Source: Hyphomicrobiales bacterium (GTDB taxonomy: Bacteria > Pseudomonadota > Alphaproteobacteria > Rhizobiales > Rhizobiaceae). From it: 46,849 bases of DNA. This document shows positions 8,896 to 17,209 of the stretch, one piece after another (position 1 is the stretch's first letter; each line of letters opens with the position of its first letter). The DNA is taken from the NCBI GenBank assembly GCA_900473045.1, contig UCKS01000009.1, forward strand, positions 1-46,849, given 5' to 3'. Under the pieces are notes generated by a model. That model made no database searches. It had not been told where the DNA came from and saw only the letters and a list, made by a program, of their open reading frames with translations. The translations under genes and the position numbers were made by a program.

Positions 8896-9195
8896 TTGAT
8901 CGTGGAGTGTAGTGTGCCATCAAAAAGTCGCGTAGCCGCCTCTCGGTTTGTTCGTTATGAAATTATCGCGTGCTTTCAACAAAGCCAATGCGCTGAGGGA
9001 ACCCGCCCTCCGATGCTGCTGGTATATGCCGAGAATGCACCCGGCCGTCGCATCACGATACTGAAACGAACAGTCACCGTAATAAGAGATCGCGGCATCG
9101 AGGCCGTTCGTCAAACACGTCTGCAATCATTGCGGCCGCAGCGATCATCATATGAAGTGCGGTTCGGTGTGATTGGATTGGAGCTTGCACCATGA
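8896..9195 (+). CDS. hypothetical protein preceding the PIG-L deacetylase (up to 99 aa)
   Basis: An open frame runs from a TTG at 8896 (alternative GTG starts at 8902 and 8914) to a TGA that overlaps the ATG of the deacetylase gene (ATGA). That overlap is the main support for it being real, because it would couple translation. The sequence is basic, with a segment reading RRITILKRTVTVIRDRGIEA. I do not recognise a family. It may be a small real protein, the remnant of a larger gene, or a chance frame in the leader of the next gene. Confidence 0.3.
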   Translation: MIVECSVPSKSRVAASRFVRYEIIACFQQSQCAEGTRPPMLLVYAENAPGRRITILKRTVTVIRDRGIEAVRQTRLQSLRPQRSSYEVRFGVIGLELAP

Positions 9196-9875
9196 GCCTC
9201 AGCGCAATCATGGGGAAAACGCTGGTTATCGCCCCGCATCCCGATGATGAGGTTCTAGGTGCCGGAGGGACGATTGCTCGACTGGCAGCTCAGGGAAACG
9301 AAGTCTATGTCGCGGTTGTTACCTGGGGAAATCCTCCGGAATTCCCTGCTGAAAAAATGGTCCAAGTGAAGTCGGAAGCAGAGAAAGCTCATCGCATTCT
9401 CGGGGTCAAAGAAACATTCTGGCTCGGCTTCCCGGCCGCGGCCTTGTCCGAAACTGCCCATTCGGCGTTGAACGCCGGCCTGTTCACTTTGGTCCAGTCG
9501 CTTTCGCCCCAAACACTTCTGTTGCCATTCATCGGCGATATGCACCTCGACCACCAGTTGACTTTCACCTCCTCCCTGGTTTCAGCGCGCCCGCATCAAC
9601 AGAATTTTCCGAAGCTTTTACTGGCTTATGAGACACTCTCCGAGACCAACTGGAATGCGCCCTACCTGACACCGAGCTTCGTTCCGAATGTGTTCATCGA
9701 CATAGCAGACCATCTCGAAGTGAAGATGGAAGCGATAGAGGTGTTCAAATCTCAGCTGCGCCCTCCCCCGCACGAGCGGTCTCTCGAAACACTGCGCGCA
9801 CTCGCAACATTGCGCGGAGCGACGGTTATGACGACGGCCGCCGAGGCCTTCGTTCTGGTGCGGCATGTGATCTGA
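9192..9875 (+). CDS. PIG-L / LmbE family N-deacetylase
   Basis: The 227-residue protein carries the family signature APHPDDEVLGAGG (residues 14-26), which supplies the zinc-binding His-Asp-Asp. Later, DMHLDHQLT holds the third zinc ligand, as in PIG-L, MshB and BshB enzymes. Family members remove N-acetyl groups from amino sugars or sugar conjugates. Here the likely substrate is a nucleotide-linked or lipid-linked N-acetyl amino sugar of the polysaccharide pathway. The gene is followed 70 bases later by a DegT aminotransferase gene on the same strand, which fits an amino-sugar module. An internal ATG at residue 7 (MGKTLVIA) is an alternative start. Confidence 0.88.
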   Translation: MSLSAIMGKTLVIAPHPDDEVLGAGGTIARLAAQGNEVYVAVVTWGNPPEFPAEKMVQVKSEAEKAHRILGVKETFWLGFPAAALSETAHSALNAGLFTLVQSLSPQTLLLPFIGDMHLDHQLTFTSSLVSARPHQQNFPKLLLAYETLSETNWNAPYLTPSFVPNVFIDIADHLEVKMEAIEVFKSQLRPPPHERSLETLRALATLRGATVMTTAAEAFVLVRHVI

Positions 9876-9945
9876 TTTACATAATAACGCCGGCTGGACA
9901 TGGCCGGTTCATATTGCTCAATCTGTGACGTGAAGGAAAAGAGCG

Positions 9946-11163
9946 ATGGCACGTTGGCCGGTATACGATGAAGAGCAAATTCAAGACGTCATTTCTGTCC
10001 TGAAATCCGGTGAAGTCAACGCCTGGACAGGGCCGCATGTGCGGCAGTTCGAGCAGGCTTATGCAGCCTATCTCGGCTTGCGGCATGCCGTGGCACTTAC
10101 GAACGGCACCGTTGCACTAGAGCTTGCACTGTTCGCGCTCGGCCTGCGGAATGGAGATGAGGTCATCGTTACGCCGCGCAGTTTTATGGCGTCGGCCGCC
10201 TGCGTTCCGTTTTGCGGAGGTGTGCCGATTTTTGCGGACATCGATCCCGACAGCCAAAATCTGACGGTCGAAACGATCGCCGCCCAAATTACCCCAAAGA
10301 CGCGCGGAATTATCGTCGTCCATCTCGCTGGCTGGCCATGTGACATGGAGGGCATCATGGCCTTCGCCCGCGAAAGAGAACTTTGGGTGATCGAGGACTG
10401 CGCCCAGGCCCACGGCGCCGAAGTCCACGGTAAACCAGTAGGAAGCTTTGGCGATATAGCGGCCTTCTCGTTTTGCCAGGACAAGATTATCACAACCGGT
10501 GGTGAAGGCGGACTGATCGCCTTAAACGATGACGCGCTCTGGCAGAAGGCATGGAGCCGAAAGGATCACGGAAAATCCTACGACACCGTTTTCAACAAAA
10601 TCCATCCGCCGGGGTTCCGCTGGTTGCACGAGTCTATCGGAACAAATTGGCGCATGACCTCCATTCAAGCAGTGCTCGGACTCGCCCAGCTTAGGCGACT
10701 GCGAGACTGGCACACAAAGAGAGTGCATAACGCCGCGATACTGCAAGACGCACTTAGCGATCTCGAGGCGCTGCGGACGCCAGAACCGCCGGCCGAATTT
10801 CGACATGCCTATTATCGCTTCTACACATTTGTCCGCGGTGACAGGCTGAAACCCGGTTACGACCGGGACAGGATTGTTGCAGAAGTAAACGGTGCAGGCG
10901 TGCCGTGCTTTTCGGGAAGTTGCTCGGAGATATATATGGAAAAGGCTTTCGCGGACCTCGGCTACTGTCCGGACCAGCCGTTGCCTGTCGCGCAGGAACT
11001 CGGCGAAACGAGTATGGCGCTTTTAGTGGATCCCTCGTTAGACGGGCAAACCGTGATGGAGAACGCGCGCATACTGCGTGAGATCGTGCTGTCCGCCACT
11101 CAACCCGCCTCCACATGGAAAGTAAAGGCTTGCGTCGACGAAGGGACCCGCGCCCAGCTTTAG
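9946..11163 (+). CDS. DegT/DnrJ/EryC1/StrS-family sugar aminotransferase (PLP)
   Basis: The 405-residue protein matches the PLP-dependent sugar aminotransferase family in length and order of motifs. TNGTVALELAL (52-62) binds the cofactor phosphate. VIEDCAQAHGAE (148-159) holds the PLP-ring aspartate D151 and Q154. SFCQDKIITTGGEGG holds the Schiff-base lysine K180. These enzymes transfer an amino group from glutamate to a 4-keto (or 3-keto) nucleotide sugar. The membrane-bound 4,6-dehydratase at 23950-26154 would supply a 4-keto-6-deoxy substrate, making this the counterpart of PglE. The ATG follows a clear AAGGA Shine-Dalgarno. Exact regiochemistry is inferred. Confidence 0.93.
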   Translation: MARWPVYDEEQIQDVISVLKSGEVNAWTGPHVRQFEQAYAAYLGLRHAVALTNGTVALELALFALGLRNGDEVIVTPRSFMASAACVPFCGGVPIFADIDPDSQNLTVETIAAQITPKTRGIIVVHLAGWPCDMEGIMAFARERELWVIEDCAQAHGAEVHGKPVGSFGDIAAFSFCQDKIITTGGEGGLIALNDDALWQKAWSRKDHGKSYDTVFNKIHPPGFRWLHESIGTNWRMTSIQAVLGLAQLRRLRDWHTKRVHNAAILQDALSDLEALRTPEPPAEFRHAYYRFYTFVRGDRLKPGYDRDRIVAEVNGAGVPCFSGSCSEIYMEKAFADLGYCPDQPLPVAQELGETSMALLVDPSLDGQTVMENARILREIVLSATQPASTWKVKACVDEGTRAQL

Positions 11164-11329
11164 CTCGGCATACAGCTGCGAGCCACGTATGGCAAAACAC
11201 AACAAAATATGATGCGCCAGAGCGTTTGGACAATTTAGCGGTCTTACAGTGCGGTGCTTTAGTGAAGGCCGTTAATCCTTCGGGAGAAATTGCCGCGCCG
11301 AGCGGCATGCCCCCGAGGACGAAAAATAG

Positions 11330-12490
11330 CTAAAGTTCGGTCTTTTCCTGCGAACGCCCGACTGCTGACAGGAGGACGTCGTCCCACCGGGCTAGAATGC
11401 GTTCAGGCAGATAGTTCTGCGCAGTGATGGCGGCATTGGCGGCCATGGTTTCGCGTAGATTGACATCGCTCAGCACGGCATCGAGAGCAGCTGCAAGGGC
11501 ATCGATATTCTCGCAAGGCACAAGAATTCCGTCGTCTCCGTTCGTTACCATAGCACCCGGGCCCCACTCGCATTCATAAGACACGACGGGCAAGCGGGCA
11601 GCCATCGCCTCTAGCAGGACAATCCCCCATCCTTCATATCGGGAAGACAGGACAAACACGTCCGCTGTTTCGATCCACAGACCCGGCTTAGATGTCACGC
11701 CTGGCATTTCCACGCGCTCTTGCAACCCAAGTGCATGACGTTGCGTCTCAAGCACCGTCCGGTCGTCACCCTCGCCCCAGATGACAAGGCGCCAATCGGG
11801 ATGTTTTGCTGCTATCTGTGCAAACGCTTTGAGGAGAAGGTCGAACCCTTTCTGATGTGTGAGGCGCCCGACTGCTGTAAGCGTATTGTTTTTCCTTCGA
11901 TCAACCCAATCCTTTGGCAGATCCACGGCGTTGGCGATCACCCAACTCCTCCGGCGTAACGTCTCTGGAAAATAATCGAGGGCCCCTTGGGTCATTGTTA
12001 CCAGCCCGAAAGCGCGTGGATACAAACGCGCCTGAAACCACTTCCAGATCTTGCCGAACGGTTGGACTGCCGGATTGTTGCGCTCCGAAACAACGACAGG
12101 AACTGACATGCCGAGCGTCGCAACCAGCACCATCACATTCGTTCGTGTCAAAAAACTCAAAATGAAATCTGGCTTTGAGAGCCGGATCGCCGAACGCAGG
12201 CGCAGGACGCGCCGGCCTACAGCCGCCGCCGATCCAAACTTCGATGTCCTGCCCGGCGGAACGCCCAATCGAACGACCGTTATACCGGAATGAAACGTAT
12301 AGTACGGGACGCTCTCAGGTGCCTCGAAAGTAATAATCGTTACCGTATGCTGCGAAGCGATCCAGTGATTTGCTATCAAATTGACGACATGTTCCGTACC
12401 GCCCGCTGACAATCCCGGGACGATAATGGTTATTCGCACCCCTTCAGTGTCGTTCGCCTTAAATCGCAAGACATTTGGGTTCTCGTTCAC
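11330..12490 (-). CDS. glycosyltransferase family 4
   Basis: The 386-residue protein has the GT-B layout of GT4. The N-terminal donor-independent motif is ITIIVPGLSAGGTEHVVNLI, the mid-protein linker strand TAVGRLTHQKGFDLLLKAF opens the C-terminal Rossmann domain, and SRYEGWGIVLLEAMAARLPV holds the E-x7-E nucleotide-sugar binding motif. It would add one sugar to the lipid-linked repeat unit at the cytoplasmic face. The start is GTG at 12490 with no strong Shine-Dalgarno, so the exact start is uncertain. It lies 64 bases downstream of the secreted lyase gene on the same strand, which suggests co-transcription. Confidence 0.9.
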   Translation of the reverse strand: MNENPNVLRFKANDTEGVRITIIVPGLSAGGTEHVVNLIANHWIASQHTVTIITFEAPESVPYYTFHSGITVVRLGVPPGRTSKFGSAAAVGRRVLRLRSAIRLSKPDFILSFLTRTNVMVLVATLGMSVPVVVSERNNPAVQPFGKIWKWFQARLYPRAFGLVTMTQGALDYFPETLRRRSWVIANAVDLPKDWVDRRKNNTLTAVGRLTHQKGFDLLLKAFAQIAAKHPDWRLVIWGEGDDRTVLETQRHALGLQERVEMPGVTSKPGLWIETADVFVLSSRYEGWGIVLLEAMAARLPVVSYECEWGPGAMVTNGDDGILVPCENIDALAAALDAVLSDVNLRETMAANAAITAQNYLPERILARWDDVLLSAVGRSQEKTEL

Positions 12491-12554
12491 AGCACATGCT
12501 CGCTACCGCAATGTGGCCGCAACTGGCGAGATTTCGAGAGAAAAGTGCAGCCAA

Positions 12555-14003
12555 TCATTGAGGATAACGGCCAGCGATGCGCTCTTCTGAAAGCCACTGC
12601 ATGAATTCGTCGAAATAAGACCATTCACCCTCTTCCTTCATCGACCAAGCGTCACTGACCCCGACCTTTGCACCCAATTCCGCCTCTATGGAATCCGCAA
12701 TGCCGTCACGATCACTGTCTACATAAGCAGCCCCTCGATCGAGAGGAGGCAACTCTCCTGGCTTGTTGACCATCCGGCCTTCGCCTGCCTGTCCATCAGG
12801 CCCCATACCGGCAATCCAGTCACTATCGAGCTTGTCGCGGGGGAACGCACCGGATCGGTTGCTCACTTCTTCATAAGCGGCTGACGCCGATATAATCTTT
12901 TTTACAGAAAGCGGGCACGGGGGCGTTGAGACGATGTAAGGCACAGTTTCAGGGGCAACCATAACAATGGATTTGGATTTGGGAGCCCACGATATATTAC
13001 CCGTCTCGTAGATCTGTGGATCTTGCGATTTGTCGATCTCTTTGGAATGAATGGCGTATGTTGTCTCCTCAGTACTCGGGCCCGCTTTGAAATAGTTCCC
13101 CACATAGGAAATTGGGGTGCCGCCCGGAAACTGCGAAAACACCTCTCCCCATTCTGATCTGGCGTTAAAAAAGACGTTGTTGATAATTTCGATACAGGAC
13201 TGGCCGTAGTGATTATTGTCCGGATTCCGATCGCGGTTGGATAGGCAAAGGTTTTTCAGAAAGGTGATGTTTTGCGGCGCCCGCGGGTCGGAGCCGAGCA
13301 ATGTGCACTTGCTGTGTTTATTCAACCCTTCTGCAAAAATCGAATTGGCGATCGTCAGATTGGTCGTGTCAGAATGAGCGTTGATGTTTTCGTCGGTAGC
13401 CCATGAAGTTGAGACGTGATCGACATAGACAGCGGTGCTGTCCTCGACGGTCAATGCATCGACATTATTGACGGAGTTTGGCAATCGGGGGCGGATCCTC
13501 AGATGCCGGATGACGACATCATGTGTGTTTTTCACCAGAAGCGGCGTATCCCGCTTCTCGGCATTCGGCTCATCGGTCGACAGCACGATGCCTCCGCCTG
13601 GCGCCGTTTGACCGAGAATGGACAGAAACGCGTTATCCTTTCGCACGGTTAGCGACGATTTCAGTTGTATGACGCCAGAAACCCGAAAAACACAGTTACG
13701 CGGTCCTTTTGCATCGACGCACGCGCGTAGACTGCCCGCCCCGGCGTCATCGACATTTGTGACCTCGATAATCGCTCCGCCTCGCCCGCCCTGGGCCGTA
13801 CGTCCAAATCCTTCAGCTCCGGGAAATGCGTCTTGTAGGTCGTGAGCCTCCACCGCGACGCCCGCTGCTATCGATACACGTGAAGTCGAAAACATCAGCA
13901 GGCTGGCAAATATTAATCGCGCCGCCAAGCGGGATGAAAAAGAAACCAAATATTGCAGCTTGCTTGGTCGCAACGCAATAACCCGCGAACCAATTCTCAC
14001 CAT
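12555..14003 (-). CDS. secreted polysaccharide lyase, pectate-lyase (PL1)-like beta-helix
   Basis: The 482-residue protein starts with basic residues and a hydrophobic stretch at about 27-48 (LIFASLLMFSTSRVSIAAG), a signal peptide. The mature part begins with AFPGAEGFGRTAQGGRGG and GSLRACVDAKGPRNCVFRVS, typical of PL1-type right-handed parallel beta-helix proteins. VYVDHVSTSWATDENI and the following repeated I-x-N-x-x-F coils match the PL1 substrate groove. A DSDRDGIADSIE motif near the C-terminus looks like a calcium-binding type-III thrombospondin-like repeat. It probably cleaves a uronic-acid polymer by beta-elimination, perhaps trimming the polymer made by this locus. The alternative is a catalytically altered beta-helix with a structural role. 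Confidence 0.82.
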   Translation of the reverse strand: MVRIGSRVIALRPSKLQYLVSFSSRLAARLIFASLLMFSTSRVSIAAGVAVEAHDLQDAFPGAEGFGRTAQGGRGGAIIEVTNVDDAGAGSLRACVDAKGPRNCVFRVSGVIQLKSSLTVRKDNAFLSILGQTAPGGGIVLSTDEPNAEKRDTPLLVKNTHDVVIRHLRIRPRLPNSVNNVDALTVEDSTAVYVDHVSTSWATDENINAHSDTTNLTIANSIFAEGLNKHSKCTLLGSDPRAPQNITFLKNLCLSNRDRNPDNNHYGQSCIEIINNVFFNARSEWGEVFSQFPGGTPISYVGNYFKAGPSTEETTYAIHSKEIDKSQDPQIYETGNISWAPKSKSIVMVAPETVPYIVSTPPCPLSVKKIISASAAYEEVSNRSGAFPRDKLDSDWIAGMGPDGQAGEGRMVNKPGELPPLDRGAAYVDSDRDGIADSIEAELGAKVGVSDAWSMKEEGEWSYFDEFMQWLSEERIAGRYPQ

Positions 14004-14255
14004 CCCTCACAGCCCTCCGCCGCGCTACAAATATTCCAGAAAAAATAATATCTTAAAATGGCGGACGCTTATGGGCGACCGTGGCCCAAAACGACCATTA
14101 TTTCGATAAAGTGCTCCTTTTTCTCGCAATAATCAATCCGGACTGCAACACGGGCATTCAATTTCTAGAAATATTCGATTATTCTCTCGACTGACGATAT
14201 TTTTGAATACTATAATCTTATATATTGCGGCGATACGTAGTGGGGATTAGACTGC
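14004..14255. promoter_or_regulatory. AT-rich divergent promoter region
   Basis: This 252-base region separates the minus-strand lyase gene and the plus-strand GT4 gene. It is AT-rich, most strikingly from about 14160 to 14230, and must contain at least the promoter of the plus-strand unit. No specific boxes are assigned. Confidence 0.5.
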
Positions 14256-15440
14256 GTGGAAACTAAACCAATAGTTGTTGCATTTCCATTCGCGGGCGAC
14301 GATTTTGGTGGAAGCGACATTTCCGCTGTTCACCTTATTTTGGCTCTCGACAGAACCAAAGTACAACCTGTTATTATGCTGCATAGCAATAACGGGGAAT
14401 TTTCAAAATACTTGAACGGAAAAAACATAAAGTACGTCGGCATTAATAATGCTGATGTTTTGAGGCCTCGACACGGCAACAGTGTTCGGCAGATGGCATT
14501 GGCAGCTGCAAAATACCCGTGGACCATGTTAAAGCTTCTGCGCCTTCTGCGGCAGCATAAAGTTGACATCGTACACACCAACAACGGCTTAATTCACACA
14601 ACATGGGCACTTCCCACGGTGCTGTCGGGAGCAAAGCTTCTTTGGCACCACCGCGGTGATCCAACTGCCAAAGGCGTTAACATTCTTGCGCCTCTGCTGG
14701 CGAGCCATGTCGTAACGGTTTCGAAATTTGCACAGCCATCAGCTCCTCTCATTTCATTGAAAAAACGAATGTCTGTGATCCACAGTCCTTTTGACCATCC
14801 AAAGACCCTGCCCGATCGCGACGAGTGCCGCCTGGCCGTCGTGCGCGAACTGGGCCTGCGAGAGGATACGCATTTTGTCGGATATTTCGGCGCGCTTATA
14901 GATCGCAAAAGGCCCGTTCGCTTCGTGGAGGCCGTTCATGCGTTTCACATGCAGAATCCGGACTTTCCGATCGCCGGCCTACTCTTCGGTCCGCCCGAGC
15001 AATACGGGATCCGCATGGACGGTGATGTTATGGCAGCGGCTCAGAAGCTGGGCATTTCCGATAAAATCCACCTGATGGGATTTCGTCTGCCCGTCGCCCC
15101 TTACATGTGCGCCGTCGATATCCTCCTGGTTCCGGCGGTAAACGAACCTTTTGGCAGGACTTTAATCGAAGCCATGCAGCTAGGAACTCCGGTCATAGCG
15201 ACAGACCACGGAGGTAACAAGGAAGCCATCGATCATGACCGAACGGGCTTTTTGGTCCAGCCCGAAAATCCGTCCGCTTTTGTCGAGCCGATGAAAATCT
15301 TGCTGACGAACCGGGCTGAGTGGCACCGGATAAGCGAAACAGCACGAACATCGGCGCTCGCCGGCTATAGTGTCGGCCGACACGTTGACTCCATCGTGAA
15401 TATCTATCGGCAGCTCGCCGGCAGAACCAAATCTGAGTGA
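14256..15440 (+). CDS. glycosyltransferase family 4
   Basis: The 394-residue protein shows the GT4 layout. An N-terminal GGSDISAVHLI follows the first strand, HTNNGLIHTTWALP lies in the acceptor domain, HFVGYFGALIDRKRPVRFVE opens the donor domain, and NEPFGRTLIEAMQLGTPVIA contains the E-x7-E motif. It is a cytoplasmic transferase acting on the lipid-linked repeat unit. The start is GTG at 14256, preceded by GGGGATT. Six bases separate its stop from the next open frame, and the sulfotransferase gene follows directly, suggesting that this sugar addition and sulfation are co-expressed. Confidence 0.9.
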   Translation: METKPIVVAFPFAGDDFGGSDISAVHLILALDRTKVQPVIMLHSNNGEFSKYLNGKNIKYVGINNADVLRPRHGNSVRQMALAAAKYPWTMLKLLRLLRQHKVDIVHTNNGLIHTTWALPTVLSGAKLLWHHRGDPTAKGVNILAPLLASHVVTVSKFAQPSAPLISLKKRMSVIHSPFDHPKTLPDRDECRLAVVRELGLREDTHFVGYFGALIDRKRPVRFVEAVHAFHMQNPDFPIAGLLFGPPEQYGIRMDGDVMAAAQKLGISDKIHLMGFRLPVAPYMCAVDILLVPAVNEPFGRTLIEAMQLGTPVIATDHGGNKEAIDHDRTGFLVQPENPSAFVEPMKILLTNRAEWHRISETARTSALAGYSVGRHVDSIVNIYRQLAGRTKSE

Positions 15441-15461
15441 TTTTAGATGGCGGGAGTTGCT

Positions 15462-16322
15462 ATGCAGATCAAAGACATCGATTTTCTGATCATTGGCGCG
15501 ACGAAAAGTGCGACGACGTGGCTTCAACAATCCCTTCAGCAGGATGCTTCCGTTTACATGCCGGATCCCGAGCTGCATTATTTCAGCAGGAACTTTGACA
15601 AGGGAGGCGACTGGTACCTTTCACAGTTCGACACGACAGAAGCCCATTGTCTGATCGGAGAGAAGTCGAACTCCTATATGGACACTCCCGGCGTTGCAAA
15701 ACGGATCAGGCAAGCGATGCCGGATGTTCTGCTTATCGCACAACTTCGCAATCCTGTGGACCGCGCCTATTCCGACTACTGCATGCTGTTTCGCCGCGGC
15801 GAAGCCGGGCGCGACGTCGCGCAATATCTGGACCCACGCAACGCAACCGGTGGCCGGTTCCTCAACGGAGGGCTCTATTACCAGCAACTGCAGCCTTATC
15901 TTGACCTGTTTCCGACGGGGCAGTTGAAGGTATTGCTATACGAAAATATCGGTACTGATCCCCAGGGACAGCTTGATACTGTCCGTCATTTCATCAAGCT
16001 GGAAACGGAATTGCCCGTCCCTCCGGTTACAAAAAAGGTGAAAGACAAGTCAGAGCCAGTCATCTCTCCCAGTCTCCGTCAGATTCTCAAGCCGCTGAAA
16101 CCCATCCTCGCCCCTTTCCGTAACAGCTCCGTTATGCAGGGATTGAGATCTATCATCGCCCATGAGCCGAAATACAGTCCGCTCGAGCCGGATCTTTGCG
16201 CACGGATGGTTGAGTTCTATGCGCCGGAAGCAGAGAAGCTCGGCAAGCTCATGAAACAGGATCTCTCCGGTTGGCTTTCCGGCGTTTCCGCCATGAAAAC
16301 ACAGCTGCCACCAGCATCCTGA
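15462..16322 (+). CDS. PAPS-dependent sulfotransferase
   Basis: From the ATG at 15462 the protein is 286 residues. The PAPS 5'-phosphosulfate loop is IIGATKSATTWL (residues 10-21) and the 3'-phosphate motif is QLRNPVDRAYSDY (94-106), with R96 and S104 as the expected ligands. This is the sulfotransferase fold (Sulfotransfer family), cytoplasmic and without membrane segments. It would move sulfate from PAPS to a sugar hydroxyl or amine. I prefer 15462 over the ATG at 15447 because GGGAG lies at proper distance from the former and nothing precedes the latter. The neighbouring cysQ, cysNC and cysD genes make the donor and clear the by-product, so its role in a sulfated polysaccharide is well supported. 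Confidence 0.9.
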   Translation: MQIKDIDFLIIGATKSATTWLQQSLQQDASVYMPDPELHYFSRNFDKGGDWYLSQFDTTEAHCLIGEKSNSYMDTPGVAKRIRQAMPDVLLIAQLRNPVDRAYSDYCMLFRRGEAGRDVAQYLDPRNATGGRFLNGGLYYQQLQPYLDLFPTGQLKVLLYENIGTDPQGQLDTVRHFIKLETELPVPPVTKKVKDKSEPVISPSLRQILKPLKPILAPFRNSSVMQGLRSIIAHEPKYSPLEPDLCARMVEFYAPEAEKLGKLMKQDLSGWLSGVSAMKTQLPPAS

Positions 16323-16364
16323 CTTGCCGTGCCGCGACTGAGCCCGATGCGCAGGAAGGTTGGC

Positions 16365-17147
16365 TTAGTGGTCGGCGCCCCATGCGACGAAGTGAGGGTT
16401 GGCAAAATCGCAATCCGATGCCTGGCGCCTCTTCCCGTATGTCAGCGGCGCACCATCGATTAACGACGTGCGCCCGCCGGCAGCACGCAATATTGCATCG
16501 CCAGCGGCCGTGTCCCATTCCATCGTCCGGCCATATCGCGGATAGACGTCTGCAAGCCCCTCGGCGAGCAGGCAAAACTTTAGCGAGGATCCGACTGAAA
16601 GGCAGGAGGTGACGCTGTTTTCGCGCAGGAATTCCTCCGTCTGCGCATTGCTGTGGGATCGGCTTGCCACTGCAGTCAAGCTTTCACCTTTCGCGCGGCA
16701 GCGAATTTCGCCACGGTCGCAAACAACATCGTCGAGTGTGACCATAAATTTTGAGGCTCGACCTCTATAAGCCGCATAACCGGCTTGTCTTGCTGGGGCG
16801 TAGACGATGCCGATGACTGGAATTCCGTTCTCGATCAACGCGATGTTCACCGTATAGTCAGCGCTCTGGTTGATGTATTCCTTGGTCCCATCCAACGGAT
16901 CGACAAGAAAGAAGGCAGTCCCGTCGATCTGAGGAGCGCGCCCGTCAGCCATCGCTTCCTCGGCGACGACCGGGACACCTGGAAATGCACGCAGCAAAGC
17001 CTTGATAATAACGGCCTCGGACTTTTGATCTGCGATTGTCACGGGCGATTGGTCGTTTTTGATCGTTGTGCCAGCATTCGATGGTTTCACGTTCAATATC
17101 GCTCTTCCCGCCTCCACGGCGGCACGTTCCAGCACGTCCAGCATCAT
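16365..17147 (-). CDS. cysQ: 3'(2'),5'-bisphosphate nucleotidase CysQ
   Basis: The protein (260 residues from ATG at 17147) is a member of the inositol monophosphatase-like superfamily. VVAEEAMADGR carries the first acidic metal ligand, FLVDPLDGTKEYI is the DPLDGT metal motif, and MEWDTAAGDAIL is the second signature near the C-terminus. CysQ hydrolyses PAP, the by-product of sulfotransferases, to AMP and phosphate. The start at 17147 (one of two adjacent ATGs) has AAGGGGG upstream, whereas the more distal ATG at 17174 does not. It lies 42 bases from the convergent sulfotransferase gene and downstream of cysNC on the same strand, so it is probably dedicated to this sulfation module. Confidence 0.93.
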   Translation of the reverse strand: MMLDVLERAAVEAGRAILNVKPSNAGTTIKNDQSPVTIADQKSEAVIIKALLRAFPGVPVVAEEAMADGRAPQIDGTAFFLVDPLDGTKEYINQSADYTVNIALIENGIPVIGIVYAPARQAGYAAYRGRASKFMVTLDDVVCDRGEIRCRAKGESLTAVASRSHSNAQTEEFLRENSVTSCLSVGSSLKFCLLAEGLADVYPRYGRTMEWDTAAGDAILRAAGGRTSLIDGAPLTYGKRRQASDCDFANPHFVAWGADH

Positions 17148-17209
17148 ACCCCCTTGTTCATCGTTCGCATGCAAATCCGTTCTGGTTCCCTTCCGGCGGT
17201 AATCAGCGG

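Noticed and set aside
9876..9945. A stem-loop terminator between the deacetylase and aminotransferase genes
   Set aside because: Only a five-pair GC stem (CCGGC/GCCGG) with no T-run is present, and the two genes probably belong to the same transcript.
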